A stretch of 64,000 bases of DNA. It comes from Syncephalis fuscata (Eukaryota > Zoopagomycota > Zoopagomycetes > Zoopagales > Piptocephalidaceae). The DNA lies in the NCBI GenBank assembly GCA_025786725.1, contig JAHLTZ010000035.1:186001-250000 (forward strand), in the 5' to 3' direction. Each line of letters opens with the position of its first letter. Positions within the stretch are counted from its first letter, which is position 1. Under the pieces are notes generated by a model, which saw only the letters and a program-made list of their open reading frames with translations, was not told the origin of the DNA and did no database searches. A program made the position numbers and the translations under genes. Shown piece by piece: positions 23,293 to 35,195 of this stretch.

Positions 23293-25849
23293 AATGATAA
23301 AGGTAAAGAATATAGGCGATGAGTAAACAATTGTTCAAAGTAGAAAGTGAGCTTGAAAAGAAAGTCGTGTAAAGAGTAAAGCAAAAAGATTCAACGCGTT
23401 ATTTCATTAATGAATTTAAAGACACACAATAATACAATATCAGTCAGTATTGAAGATAATATAACGATAATATACTTTATTTTACAATTAATAACATTAT
23501 ACTTGTAGTATATTCTGCTTACTGATGCTATAGCTCAGTCCTAAGCTGTATAGTAAACTATTACTTCTATCAATATTCTAGATATTTACTTGGCTAAGCA
23601 TGCATGTGGCACATCATACTGGTTTTCATGTTGGCCTTTGCAGTCGATATGGTTACGTGTTTATTCCTGTTTTTACTTTATAACTTTAACGGGCTTTGTA
23701 ATGTAATATGAACAACGTGTATTTTATTTCTATTTAGTAGCATTGAAACTCAATCGGTGAATTATTTTATAGACCATATTTCTAAAGAAAAATAGTCATT
23801 TTTATTTAACTAATACAGTAATAAATTGTGTGGATCGACTGATTTAATTGTGTGCGAATGGCAAGAATACTTGGGGAAAGCAAAAATACCCGCTAGACCC
23901 TGAAAATATTGATAGCATCGGAAAGAGCCGCTATTATAGTGGTACAACTGATTAAGAATGGTTGCATTTGGCTATGTTTCAGTTGTATTGGCCAATTGAT
24001 TCAACTAGCCAGTGTAGATATGCTGATTATGCGCGGAAATGACCGGCAAATGGAAGGCAAAAATGAGCAAATATGGAAACAAGGAAGGGATTATAATCCA
24101 ATTTACTGATAAGATGGTATCTGACATTAGAAGGTTTCAGTCAGGTGCAATACGCCAATGAGCAGTTGTTACATACTATTTACCAATATTGTCCATTCTA
24201 ATTGTAGATATGTTTTGGGGCAATTTTATAAGGTTGTATTGAGATTACTTTTGCTCATTATCTCGCCTTCTTCTGTTTCCAGTTGTTAATGTACTGTAAG
24301 TCGTTTGTTAATGGTATAGCATAAGGGGTAGTAGTCACATCCAGTGGTGTGGGGTCCCTTTTTGGTTGATCACGAAATACTGCGTTTCTGCTTGTGGGCT
24401 ATATTGAGTGTATAATGCAGTATTTGCAGACTACTGTATTATACAAGGCTTGATAATCATGTGGTTGCCTGTAGTAGGCGACTGTATACTGGTGCAATGC
24501 GGAGACATGTGGAGTTTAAGGTGTGCAGTAACAATATTTAGCAAGTTGGAATTGCTGCTGCACACTGACCTATGTTCAGGCGGCGACCTGTGATGGGTGG
24601 TCATACACTAGAGTCCATCTGCTTTTATTGCGCGCTGGAGGTGTGCTGGTAGGATTCAACTTGCGGAATAATACCACCACACACTATGTCGGATGTGGTA
24701 TGCGAACACCCGTAGTAGGTGAACGTGTATTACCATACTGTTTACTTGTGAGCATTATTAAATGAATTACCTTATAGTGCTAGTTCCAAATATCAGCTAG
24801 TATTCGGAGTTATTTTTACATAAGGAATGAAGGAATTGCAGCGCTTTGTGGTTTGATAGCCGAGGATCAATGGTATTTCTGCGATTGGTGACAACGTGGC
24901 AAAAACTAGTTACTATATTGTGGTTATTTGATAATGCAGCGGTATATGGTAATATCAGCTCTTTAATCGTAATATGCAATGGTGTTCATTTGCTCAGCTT
25001 TACACACTAGCTACAATTGGGTGAACCAGTAGACTAGTAATGCTTATTGCTACACTTGAATTACCGCAGTATATCATCCGTTTATTAGACCGTATTACCA
25101 TCTTGATAGGAAGCTAGTATAGGGCTATGTGCTTCTGACAACCGTTACTTACGCCCAAGTCGTAGTACTGCCAGTATTCCAGGTGGACGCATAGTTTCTA
25201 TATTAGACGATCATCATGATTAACAACTTTTAACAACTTTTACATTTATTTATAATATGTATAACAAACAATATCCAAACAACAAAAGAACTATTTAGAT
25301 GTGTTCTATAAATTACATATAGACAACAATCAACTAGATGTAAGTATTTTATTACTACTAAACAATACTAACAATATTTGGTATAGCTATTGAATATTGG
25401 TGCTGAGTCAACAAGTATATCTGGATTGTATTTTCATTATTTGCCATTAATTTGCATGTAGTTTACAATACCAATTATTGCCTTCATCAGCACAGATATC
25501 AACAGTAGTATTATACATTGTTGCTAGTGCTATCACTTGACACGGTTTTCCAAATGAGGGAAATATATTCATTTGGTTTTTTATCCAATCAAGTGTTAAT
25601 TGGTACTGTTATTGCATGTTTTTTAAGTATGCTGGTTAAATAAATGAAGCATTATTGATGGCAAAGTAAAAGAATAATATACATATATTATGTTGAATGA
25701 AATAAGTTTATAAAAAAGTGTATGGTGTTTTATTGATGCAATATAATGGTGGCACTATTATTATTGTTTACATATTTGCTTATCATATTATTTAGTTACA
25801 AATCTAGTGATAATTAAATAACTAGATTACAATTGCCCACTATTCATTT

Positions 25850-26040
25850 AATTATATTGTAATTTGATAAGTAAATGATTATATCTATTAACACTTATTT
25901 ATTGAACTAAGCACTCTTTCTATCTAACATAAATTGGATAGTAAGTGGCATCAATGATCAAAATATAATACTTTTAATACTCTACAGTAATAATATAATA
26001 TATATTATTATTATTATTGGCAATAGTTATTAATTCTAGT
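25850..26040 (+). repeat. repeat A copy, contiguous with repeat C
   Basis: A degenerate copy: TAAATTGGATAGTAAGTGGC then ATCAATGATCAAAATATAAT, in the same order as at 8350-8400. It runs straight into repeat C at 26055, which suggests A and C are parts of one composite element. Confidence 0.5.
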
Positions 26041-26054
26041 ACTGCATATATTCT

Positions 26055-26620
26055 ATATGTTACCAAAAGCAATGATCGAAGTAATAGTGATAATTTGTAA
26101 AAAAAGTCAGATTACAAAAGGCAATGCAATACATAGTGTAGAAGTGTTTGTACATAACTAGTAGTCAGTCAACTACTGACACTATGTATGGTATATATGG
26201 AGTGTACAAATATATGCAATGGATATATGCTGTCAAGTGTAAAGAAAGAGAAAGGAAATGTGATGACGTAGATTGTGAGATGTGAGCCTGTCAGTCAATA
26301 TTTATAAACAGCCGAGTTTAATTGATTAATAAATGAAGTGTAAATAATAAAAGTCAATCTACCCAACATGTCAGTACATCATAGAACAGATTAATAGTAA
26401 ATGAATAAATGCATTAAGAATAAAAGTCATTTGACACCGAAACTACTCATTATTATAGAACGTATTTCAGTATATAACAATATCAATAAAATATAATAAA
26501 AAGTCATTCACACCCAAAAACACTCATTATCATAGAATATAGTTTCAGTATAATAGCGAATGTATTAAAAGAATAAAAGTCATTTGACACCAAACATCAT
26601 TATTATAGAATAAATTACCA
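26055..26620 (+). repeat. repeat C copy 2, abutting the fungalysin gene's 3' end
   Basis: It is near-identical to 20285-20770 but longer. The sub-unit AATAAAAGTCATTTGACACC is present twice here plus a related AAAAAGTCATTCACACCC version. It ends about 20 bases before the fungalysin stop codon. Confidence 0.8.
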
Positions 26621-26638
26621 GTAATTACTTTATTAGCA

Positions 26639-29041
26639 TTATTGGCACTCGCTTACAACTTCATAGCTTTCTTTGCGCTTGCCGCCTCCCCATGGTGTGC
26701 CACCGACCAATCTCGCGCCAGCACCAAGACCACGCTTGGCAAATCCTTTCCAGATTTCACACTTGTTCTCGCCGCCAGTCAATTGTTGATCGGCTAAGAG
26801 AATAGCATTTCTTGCGTCAGTGAATGATGGGCGGCAAGGCTGCAACTTCATGCCATCAATGACCAGTTGCAATGCTAGCGTGTTGCCGTGCTTGGTCGAT
26901 GCGGAAAAGATATCGGAGGTGAAGCCATGCTTGTCGACTAAGTTCCAGTAGACTTCGTAGAGCATCTCGGCCCAAACAGCGCCCTTTGCATGAACGCCCC
27001 AGTAGCCGGCCTTGTTCATTGATGCAAAAGTCTCTGGATTGGTCGTCATATTGGTGGAATATGAGTAGCGACGGATACCGTGGCCTGCATTGGCATATTC
27101 ACCCATGGTAAAGTCGGTCGTTCGTGTCATTTCTGGACGCATGCGTAGCCAGGTGGCTACAAAATCGCCCCATCCTTCGCCCATACCGCCTGACTCGCCC
27201 CATCCAAGACAGCCGCTATTGTCAGGGCCACCGGTAAGTCGAATGGACAAGCCGTGCGTGTATTCGTGTGTGATAATACCGCCTTCCAGATCACCATCAC
27301 GATACGGCTTAATACCATTCCAGACATACATACGCATCTTGCCGTGGCCACCGTCTGGTGGCGTAGCAAAGTTGGCGTTATTGTAGCCGGATCCATCCTG
27401 CGCCGCAGCAATAACTCCATCGCCGCCTTGGCCACCACGTCCTAGATTGTTGTTTTGGAAGTTACCGGCCTCTTCTGTAAATCCATATTGATAGTATAGA
27501 TCGTGAAGAATGTTGTTCCAGTAGAACAAATTGGTAACAGCAGCATCCACATATTCACTAGGCTCTTGCTTAAGCGAAAGAGGGAAGTCAAAAGTAAGGC
27601 CGTCTTTGGTCATAACACCTTTTGGACGGTAATTGTCGCGCCATCTGCCATATTCGCCTTCATGGTTCTCGCTGGCCACGACATTATTACCACGAGTCTC
27701 GTTATATACGTGCTTTGAATCCGTCATATGCCATCCAAGTGGAGATGCCAACTTATTGGCTGGATTGAGAAGAAGCTGACGATTGCCATCGTTAGGATCG
27801 TTCGTGCCTAATGGATAGACATTATAAGCAGCCGGCACGACTGGCTCATCGGCGCGGGGTGGAGACCGTGAATGGGCAAAGTTAGATGTTGGCCCATTAA
27901 GTAAGCTAGATCCTTGAGGAACAGCATCTGATACCCAGTCAACAAGCTGCAGTACTTTTCCTGTACGTGCATCAACATGCGAGTTATACCAGGCATCTTG
28001 TAGCTCCGTTTGTATGTCCCAAACTAAACGTAGTGTACGGCCATTATCAACCATCATATAGGCTGGTCTTATTGGACATGGTGATGTGGCATAAGGCACA
28101 TTGGTAAGCATGGTAGTTGCTGGTCCACGCAATGATCCGCTAGTGACCAGTTTAATAAGATCTGGTCGCTGGACTTCTTGATGAATATGACGAGAGAAAG
28201 CAAGTAATGCATCCTTTGGCTTCAATAAAGTACCACTGTTAAAGTCATCATCGTCATCAGCCGAGCTAGCACCCCATACATCAGAGCGACGTAGAAGCTT
28301 TTGTCGATGCGTGGTAGATGATTTGGCGATAAATCGATTGTTGGTCACATCATCGCGTAGTTTAGGAAAAATTGATTTGAATAACGACCATAAGTTGTCA
28401 TCGTTGTCATCGTTCTGCATAAAGAACGAAGTCGTAGACGATTTAAAGTCTGCCTTCTTCGCCTCAGGTTGTCTATCAACAGTATCGTCGTTGTTTAGAT
28501 CTTCAGTTTGAAGCTCGCCTTCAATCTCTGGCGCATCAGGAATATCATGGCCAGTCTTAGGACCACGATAAATACTTTCGCCCATAGAAATAACTTGGCC
28601 ATGGCGATTAATGTTAACGTTAATATCAGCATTAACAACAGGTAATCCATTGACGATTTGGCGTAGATAAACATGCGTAACGCCGTTGTGTTTAGAAGTG
28701 TAGGCGCTTTGAACACGGACATCTTCATCGGATAGCTTGGTCTCTTTAAGAATGTGCGCCAATGCAATATCAACGGCACGCTCTAGTACTGGTGCACGGA
28801 TATCTTGGCTATTCGTATCATCTTCGGCGAAAAAGAAGGAGCCTTGTAAATTGTTGTTATTCGATAAGCGAGAGTAATGAGTTACATCATAGCGCATAGA
28901 AATATCAGGACCAAACGATGGAAAAGAGCTACGTGCCGCTTCAACACCGTTACCGGCAGGACCTTGATAAGTAGCAACTGCCAGTAACAAGGCAGCTGAC
29001 GCTACAGCATATAATGCCGAGCGTGAGCCAGAAGAAGTCAT
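26639..29041 (-). CDS. fungalysin-type extracellular metalloprotease (M36)
   Basis: A single-exon 800-residue preproprotease. The first ATG in frame is at 29041 (MTSSGSRS); upstream codons lack ATG. A hydrophobic signal (ALYAVASAALLLAVATYQG) is followed by an FTP-type propeptide with a long Asp/Asn-rich linker. The catalytic domain then has FYWNNILHDLYYQYGF, the zinc site THEYTHG (HExxH) and the third-ligand region GWGESGGMGEGWGDF. Length and order match secreted fungal elastinolytic proteases. It would degrade extracellular protein, useful to a saprobe or parasite. Repeat C lies directly downstream. Confidence 0.95.
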   Translation of the reverse strand: MTSSGSRSALYAVASAALLLAVATYQGPAGNGVEAARSSFPSFGPDISMRYDVTHYSRLSNNNNLQGSFFFAEDDTNSQDIRAPVLERAVDIALAHILKETKLSDEDVRVQSAYTSKHNGVTHVYLRQIVNGLPVVNADINVNINRHGQVISMGESIYRGPKTGHDIPDAPEIEGELQTEDLNNDDTVDRQPEAKKADFKSSTTSFFMQNDDNDDNLWSLFKSIFPKLRDDVTNNRFIAKSSTTHRQKLLRRSDVWGASSADDDDDFNSGTLLKPKDALLAFSRHIHQEVQRPDLIKLVTSGSLRGPATTMLTNVPYATSPCPIRPAYMMVDNGRTLRLVWDIQTELQDAWYNSHVDARTGKVLQLVDWVSDAVPQGSSLLNGPTSNFAHSRSPPRADEPVVPAAYNVYPLGTNDPNDGNRQLLLNPANKLASPLGWHMTDSKHVYNETRGNNVVASENHEGEYGRWRDNYRPKGVMTKDGLTFDFPLSLKQEPSEYVDAAVTNLFYWNNILHDLYYQYGFTEEAGNFQNNNLGRGGQGGDGVIAAAQDGSGYNNANFATPPDGGHGKMRMYVWNGIKPYRDGDLEGGIITHEYTHGLSIRLTGGPDNSGCLGWGESGGMGEGWGDFVATWLRMRPEMTRTTDFTMGEYANAGHGIRRYSYSTNMTTNPETFASMNKAGYWGVHAKGAVWAEMLYEVYWNLVDKHGFTSDIFSASTKHGNTLALQLVIDGMKLQPCRPSFTDARNAILLADQQLTGGENKCEIWKGFAKRGLGAGARLVGGTPWGGGKRKESYEVVSECQ

Positions 29042-29670
29042 GGTTGATAGGGAAGATACAAGTCTTGACAATAGCAAACAATACTATTATCGTATGTTCA
29101 AGTAGGATTGAAACAAAGCAAAGGCTATATCAAGCTGATATACGCGGTAAATAGACAAAAAGAACAATGTTATTGCGGTTGTTGCTGAATGGAAGAATAA
29201 AGAGCAAGCAGAGAAAAGAGCTAATAGAGATATAAATGTTAAAGACGTTGAGTAGAAAAAGGACTACAAAGAAAAGGGGGTAAGCGGGCAGATAGTAAAG
29301 ACTAGAGGTAAACGATGAGTACAGTAGTATGTATACGAAACGATGCAGTCACGCTTACACCAACAGCAAGCAAGTGTAAAAAAGAATAGAATAGATTGGC
29401 GAGTAGTAGGCTGGCTAGTAGGCTGGCTGGTGTGTGTGTGTTAAGGACAAAACGGTGATATCGTAGTAATGGTGCGATAGTAAGCAAAGGGAATAAAGTG
29501 GCAATAGTCGCTATAAGCTGCTACAACTCATATTTGATAACGGTAGACTGTTGAGTTGGAAATGCTGAGTCATAGAGAAGCAGTGGTCATGAGATTGGTC
29601 ACGTGGTCATCAGTTCCCATTCTTCTAAACACCGCTGCTATATACAGCCAGAGTATACGGAGTAGACATT
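29042..29670. other. divergent promoter region
   Basis: The shared 5' region of the fungalysin (-) and the Zip2/SHOC1-like gene (+). Purine-rich runs lie at 29150-29300. No gene is recognised. Confidence 0.45.
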
Positions 29671-31070
29671 ATGGCTACGTCAATGATTTCGCTGGCGGTC
29701 GAGGAGTATTTGAAACGATGTAGTGGTGCCCGGTCTACTGTGGCCAACCAGCAAGGTAGTGTTTCTATGGTGTATTGATAGGATGCATATGCTCATGGCA
29801 GACTTGTGGATGCGCATATGCAGAGAGTGGCATGCACCAACCAACAGTAAGGATTTGGTCGACTTTGAACAAAGAGTGCAGCTCAACTAGTAAATTACCA
29901 ACTGCTATAAAAAATGTTTGGTCCAGTGTTTTAGAAGATACTGTTATCACTGAAAATAAAGCAGAAGCTAGCAATACGCAAAGTGGCGACATAGCATTTG
30001 ATAATAATAGCGACAATGCTGATACAGTGAGTGTTGGAACATCTATCCAATCGTCTTATTGTATAGCAAGTCTGCGTTTAGCAATGAATAGACAGCTATG
30101 TAGAGAATTAGATTGTTACAATATTCGTTGGATTGAACGTGACTACACATACCTTAAGCAAATGGAACAAGAGGTAGCTACAGTCATATTGCTATGGCTA
30201 TTATGTAATCTGTGAATTAAAATGTGCGTGTTAGATGCTTTATGAAATAAATATCGACAAAGAAACAGCTATAAACCCATATGTTAATATGATTCCAGAG
30301 GCTGATCTTTGTATAACGCCCTATGTTGGATTAGTCGTTTATTCGGGCAAGCTTATTAACGATTGCTCGTCAGATCAATTGGCTTGTATATCGCACATGC
30401 TATCGCGGCTCGAATGGCGCTACGAAAAGCTATGGCTACTAGTCGAACTATATGACGGGTATGTTTATAAATGAATAAAGATGCAGCAATCGTATAATGT
30501 ATTTAGATTAAAAAAGGAGCAACATTGCAATACCTGGCAATGTATAACACAGCTTACGGCAAAACACCCACCTTCATGGCTATGCATTTTATTTTCTACA
30601 TCGTCTACAGAGTCGGCACAACTTATTAATACTATTTTCAAATCAACTATTAGTTGCTCTGATCAGATAAACTATTCCGAATTGTTTGATCAATCGCCAG
30701 CCGAAACTACGGTAAGAACGTAAATTTAAAATTACTTTCTAACACATTGGCATAGCATGAACGATTTTTACTTATGTCTCGATGTTTTAATGTATTATCC
30801 GCACGTATTGCATTACATACGATTGGACTTGAAGATTTACTTTGGATTGGTAGTAATTCCGTTACCACTATATTGTGGCATCGACTCGCTCAACATATTC
30901 CCCATCGTTCGATAGTAAGTTAGCGTTTATTAAATAGCTATAATAAATTTATAATTAATAGTTGTATATAATCGTTATATTGCCATCAACAGGAACGGTT
31001 TCGTGTATGGCTTCGAGTCCCCTTGCACTGGCCTATATCGGACAGCAGTGAACGATCCCATATAAAATAA
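29671..31070 (+). CDS. possible Zip2/SHOC1-like XPF-family meiotic protein
   Basis: Exons starting at the ATG at 29671 join in phase through five introns to a TAA at 31068. The protein starts MATSMISLAVEEYLKR. Its central part (ITPYVGLVVYSGKLI ... RYEKLWLLVELYDG ... PPSWLCILFSTSSTESAQLI) looks like an inactive XPF/ERCC4 nuclease core. It is followed by a helix-hairpin-helix-like segment (CFNVLSARIALHTIGLEDLL, HRLAQHIPHRSI). That order is seen in Zip2 (yeast) and SHOC1 (animals), which promote meiotic crossovers with a small partner. No ERKxxxD nuclease motif is seen. This is a fold-level impression from reading, not an alignment; another ERCC4-like protein is possible. Confidence 0.4.
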
Positions 31071-31174
31071 AGTAATAATAATAATGTTTCTATAAGTATA
31101 TATGTGTGTCCATATAATGCTATAATATTAAATTAACTACATACACAAACTACTGTACATGAAATAGTTTGCAA

Positions 31175-31461
31175 TTATGCAGCGGTGGAAATGTGCTGCG
31201 ATGGTGATAGATAAGTGTAGTCATTCGTCATTTGAAGTTGGTTACTAAAATTTGACTGTGCAACGAGAGGGGTTTCTTGTTCGCTAGAAAGTAACACTGC
31301 TTCGGACGATGAACTACTGGGGGTGTGCATATCGTATACCGACAACGCTCTATTAGACCGGCGATATACTAACAAAGACGAGTTAGCAATTGAGCAGTCA
31401 AGTTTTTTTTGTGTGCCAGCCTGTGTCTACCTGCACACCCAGCTTTTTCATTGCCTACCAT
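31175..31461 (-). CDS. small unknown protein (74 aa, 2 exons)
   Basis: Exon 31461-31431 (MVGNEKAGCA) joins exon 31368-31175 through a 62-base intron with a GCTAAC branch site and TTAG acceptor. The product is Ser/Thr-rich with no signal peptide or domain. It ends TYLSPSQHISTAA. It may be only the 3' part of a longer gene, and support rests on the splice signals alone. Confidence 0.35.
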
Positions 31462-32042
31462 TGTCAAAAAGCACGTAAAACAACGCAAACATTATGCCGA
31501 AAAAGTTCATATGCGAATTATAATACATTATCGCTGATTATATTAACTTATTAGTATTAAAAGTAAATGGATTATTAACGTATAAGATGGTAAATGGGCT
31601 GTAAGGGAATTAGTACTGACATGCGTAAAGGAAAATAGAAGAAACAAGTGAAACAACATATGGGTCGTCCAAGGTGTAACCATGTCAAGTTAACCATTTC
31701 TCGCATGGTGCCATCGGCAATTGTGTGGTTACGCAAGTCGTGACCAGCTCATTCGTGTGCAACAAAACGATTTGTTGCTAGCGTAATGGTCAGAAATACA
31801 CATTCAGCTGTTCGCATGTTCGTGTGTTCACATGCTGTTGAATAAATACAAATTCAATCGTATACAGTTGTTTATTTCGTATGGGTGGTAAAAGATAAGT
31901 GTTAAGCACGACCAGGTGCTGCTGTGTAGCAAAATAAAATAAATAAAAAATGATGCAAATAAGTAAGTCACAGTGAGTTGTTCAGCGGACTGAGGCCTAA
32001 GCTCAAGATGGGATGGCGACAGCTAACAATAACGTATAGCTG
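31462..32042. other. spacer, nothing recognised
   Basis: No exon, repeat or RNA gene is seen between the two small minus-strand genes. The upstream part must carry the promoter of the 74-aa gene. Confidence 0.4.
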
Positions 32043-32363
32043 CTACGCCGCTCTGGCAATTATCTGTAGATTGGCTGTGGCTCTAATGCTATCATTTGCG
32101 CCAGCTAAGATATCGAGATGATTACGGTAAAGCACTGCCTGACGAGCAAATTCCTCGGCTTCCATCTCTGGTGTAGCATCCGAGTCGATGTGGGAGCCAT
32201 CATATGTTAGTCCACGTATCGATGAAGATTGATTGCCAGACTCTAGAGGATATGTTAGGCAGTGCAGCTATCATCTACGGCCAGTGCACTTACTTGGGCT
32301 AAGAAGTGTGTAAAATACGGAAAATAGCATGTCGAAAGGATTGATGCTTACAGACAAATACAT
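32043..32363 (-). CDS. small unknown protein (89 aa, 2 exons)
   Basis: Exon 32363-32294 and exon 32242-32043 join through a 51-base GT-AG intron. The N-terminus (MYLSVSINPFDMLFSVFYTL) is hydrophobic. The C-terminal half (EMEAEEFARQAVLYRNHLDI and on) is an amphipathic helix of coiled-coil type. No family is recognised. The codon pattern of exon 2 is clearly coding. Confidence 0.5.
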
Positions 32364-33283
32364 GCTGGCGAGTGAGTGAGAATGATTTAGTAAAGTCGTT
32401 GAAGTGTATGTCGTTTTTTTATAAACGAACAAACAGTAGTATTTTAAAAGCAGAGCTTTAGTCAGAAAAATGTGGTTCAAGAAAAGTTCACCGCTTATTG
32501 AAACGTTGGCGAAACGTCAAATATTTATATTAGGCTGCCTTGAAATCACGGGCGCAAAAAGAAACACCGTACTTTGTTTTGTCCGTCAATTGGTCACTGT
32601 TTTACAGCCATGTCTATTGAGGAAACAGGCTAGGCTATCGATATTTTGCCAAGCATGAATAGCAGCTACAGATGTGTATTAACATACATCGGTTTTCATG
32701 ATAAAACATTTGCCGATAGCTGATAGGATGGCACAACATGTGCCGTATTAACTTGACTAGTCGGATATCTGTATGGCGATACACACCCACGTACGAATGT
32801 AGACGGATGGGCAGATGGATGGGCAGGCAAAGTGAAAAATAAATGCTGGGAATTGCTGTGGTACTTGCGCAAGGCTAAGCTTAGAAACTGACTGGTCCAC
32901 GCAAGCATACTTATCGTGTGGCTACACGAAATACGCCACATGATTATCTGCAAAACGGAAGAAAATGTGTAGGCTGCATAGTTTTATGTTTTAAGAACCA
33001 ATTGTATTGGCATTGTTATCTGCACCCACAAGTATTTCAACCTGATAATGATGGTGTATCGTAATGGTTGGCACTATATGTATGTCCAAAAATATTCATT
33101 AATGGCCTTTACGGCCGATTTATTTTTTAACAAACAGATACAATTGGTACAGGGATGGAACAGAGTACGACAGATTAGCGCTTAGACATGGGTCAGGCAC
33201 GTATTAATAAAATAGATGCAAACGCACTAGTTTGCGCACTATCATCATGGCTGTGCAGTTGGTTATCTTTAGAACGATCCGCA
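32364..33283. other. spacer, nothing recognised
   Basis: About 920 bases between the 89-aa gene and the second seven-helix gene's stop codon. Several short open frames occur on both strands, but none has splice context or recognisable composition. Confidence 0.4.
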
Positions 33284-34325
33284 TCAGATCGGCTCCTCAT
33301 TAGGACGAGCCGTTTTGGCCGTAGCAATATCGGATATGTGGGCCATAAATTTAGTTTTTGGTTTGTTGTGCGTAAGAAGTGCCTCTCTCATATCGCGGCA
33401 ATTGTTCACAAGTAATGTGGTGGTGGTTAGCCTAGAACGATAGCGCAGTTAATTTTTATGAAACAGTGTTATTTCTAACACTGTAAACAATGTTACAGTG
33501 CCATGATAATGTCACTCACCAGTCAATAAAATAAAACATATCTGTGTAGGCACCGAATGGTTGGGTTAAAAGAATTACCGCGCAAAAAACGTTACAAGTA
33601 ACGACCAAAACAACAGCTTGTATACCGTCGCGCGCAAGTCGATTCCACACCTCGGAGCCAAAGATTTTATATTGTTTGTAAACAACTCGAATAAACACTG
33701 CACTAAGAAAAGTGTCAATCGGTGTTTTTGCGCCAAAAACAATCCATGCTTTGTAGTGCGGCATATTAACAGTGCAACCAGCATAGGTTTCTATAGTGGC
33801 CGGACTTAGAGCCAGGTCAACATAAAGCATGGCCGGAATAGGAAGTGTAAACAACACGCCAACTAATATAAGCCAGCGGCGAGAAGCTACGACATAATAC
33901 GCTCTTTGCAGCAATATTAAACTAGAACACTCGAATACTACAGCATAAGCAGTTACAGCGTGCCAAATAACATGTCGGCATGCCAGGCCATTTGGAAAAA
34001 CAAAAGTAATAGCAAGGATACCATGATTGAATCCAAGTAGCGACATTATTAAGCAGCACCAGCTACTTAAAGCATTGCGCTTTGTTAATACGAGCTTTAA
34101 AGACTGAAGAAGGTTTCGACTTGATATAATTATCATGCACACAAGGTACATAAGTTGGAGCTGCACGCCATAAATACGCTCCCGGGCTGAATCAACACTA
34201 TCTGAGCCCATTAGGTATTCGCCACCGTTGAGTTCTCCTAGCGGATATAAAGGAATGCCTATTAGCCGAGTAGCATTCTGCTTCCAGCTAGTCCCAAGGT
34301 CTCTTGCAGGTGGAAAAATAAACAT
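33284..34325 (-). CDS. seven-transmembrane GPCR-like protein, copy 2
   Basis: Exons 34325-33520 and 33431-33284, with the intron splitting the same Trp codon as in copy 1 (11626-12625). It shares WKNATRLIGIPLYPLGE near the N-terminus with WLKNATRIWGIPLHPRGE of copy 1. It also shares the helix-3 Cys (LACRHVIWH), the loop Cys (YAGCTVNMP) and the FGSEVWNRLARDGIQ segment before helix 6. The tail is longer (MREALLTHNKPKTKFMAHIS and on). The two are clearly paralogues, diverged in loops and tails. Ligand unknown. Confidence 0.7.
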
Positions 34326-35195
34326 ATTATTATATAAATAGAAAGAATAAAGTAATAAAACGGTGATAATCCAAATAGTATGGACAAATGAGATTTCAGT
34401 AATGAAACGAATATTACTACAAGCAAATTTACATAAACAGCACTAAGAATTGGATTAGAAGGCAAATTATTTCTTTAATTGCTTATTAATTTATATACAA
34501 GAGCAAGCTAGCCCCAGCATGACCACAAGACTAGAAAGATGAAAAACAAGTTGCTTATTACCTCATTTGTATGTAGCATGATAGTCTAGATCGGCTTTTA
34601 CAGTTCGGCGTTGTGTCTTATTTTGCTGTCATGTCGTTAAATTACACTATTTCGACATACAATGGACAAACAAAGCGCTAAAAACAAGTTTAATATTCTT
34701 AATTAGTAAACCCGCAAGGTCGTTTTAATCGGCCATTGCTTTAGCCGAGTCGTTTGCAGTATTCGTCATTGACTTGAACCTCGTGTACATGTCAATAATT
34801 ACTGCAATATTTAGTAAAGCACCAGAAATTGTGCATCCTAATTGCAATAACTATAATGAAGTAGTCAAAAATGGCAATGGCGCATGGTTGCACGATTATA
34901 CTAAAACGTGCTACATAAGCGAAGCACACGCACTTGGACATGATTATAGAATTTACTCGCTGAATATAGATAAAGTATAGAAGTGCTATTCTTATTCGTA
35001 AATAAAGCGTTATAGTGATGATTGTAATGATGATAGCAGCAATAGCAATAAATTGGTTTTTATAACTACCTATGTAAAACGCTCTTAATCTACAAATTGT
35101 GTTTGCGAGCACCTTTATCGACTTTTTCTTTTTATCTCACCTAGTGCGTCATCACAATACCTTCTTATTACCAACACGGCTTTCATTCCGGCACT
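34326..35195. other. spacer, nothing recognised
   Basis: It separates the second seven-helix gene (-) from the macro-domain gene (+) and so contains both promoters. No gene is supported; the open frames at 34774-35112 overlap antisense and look random. Confidence 0.45.

Larger units (their letters stand above)
23293..26638. other. 3.3-kb spacer with repeats A and C
   Basis: The longest gene-free stretch of the window. I find no exon I can support. Short open frames at 23909-24109 and 24408-24593 start without a good context and resemble nothing. Repeat A occupies about 25850-26040 and repeat C about 26055-26620. The segment 24300-24750 is less A+T-rich than its surroundings and might be an eroded gene, but no motif survives. 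Confidence 0.45.

Noticed and set aside
23909-24593. Two short plus-strand frames in the 3.3-kb spacer
   Set aside because: No conserved motif, neighbouring exon or homologue in the window; the region is only slightly less A+T-rich.
34774-35112. Overlapping frames on both strands upstream of the macro-domain gene
   Set aside because: Random composition; the macro-domain gene's own start and splice sites lie downstream.
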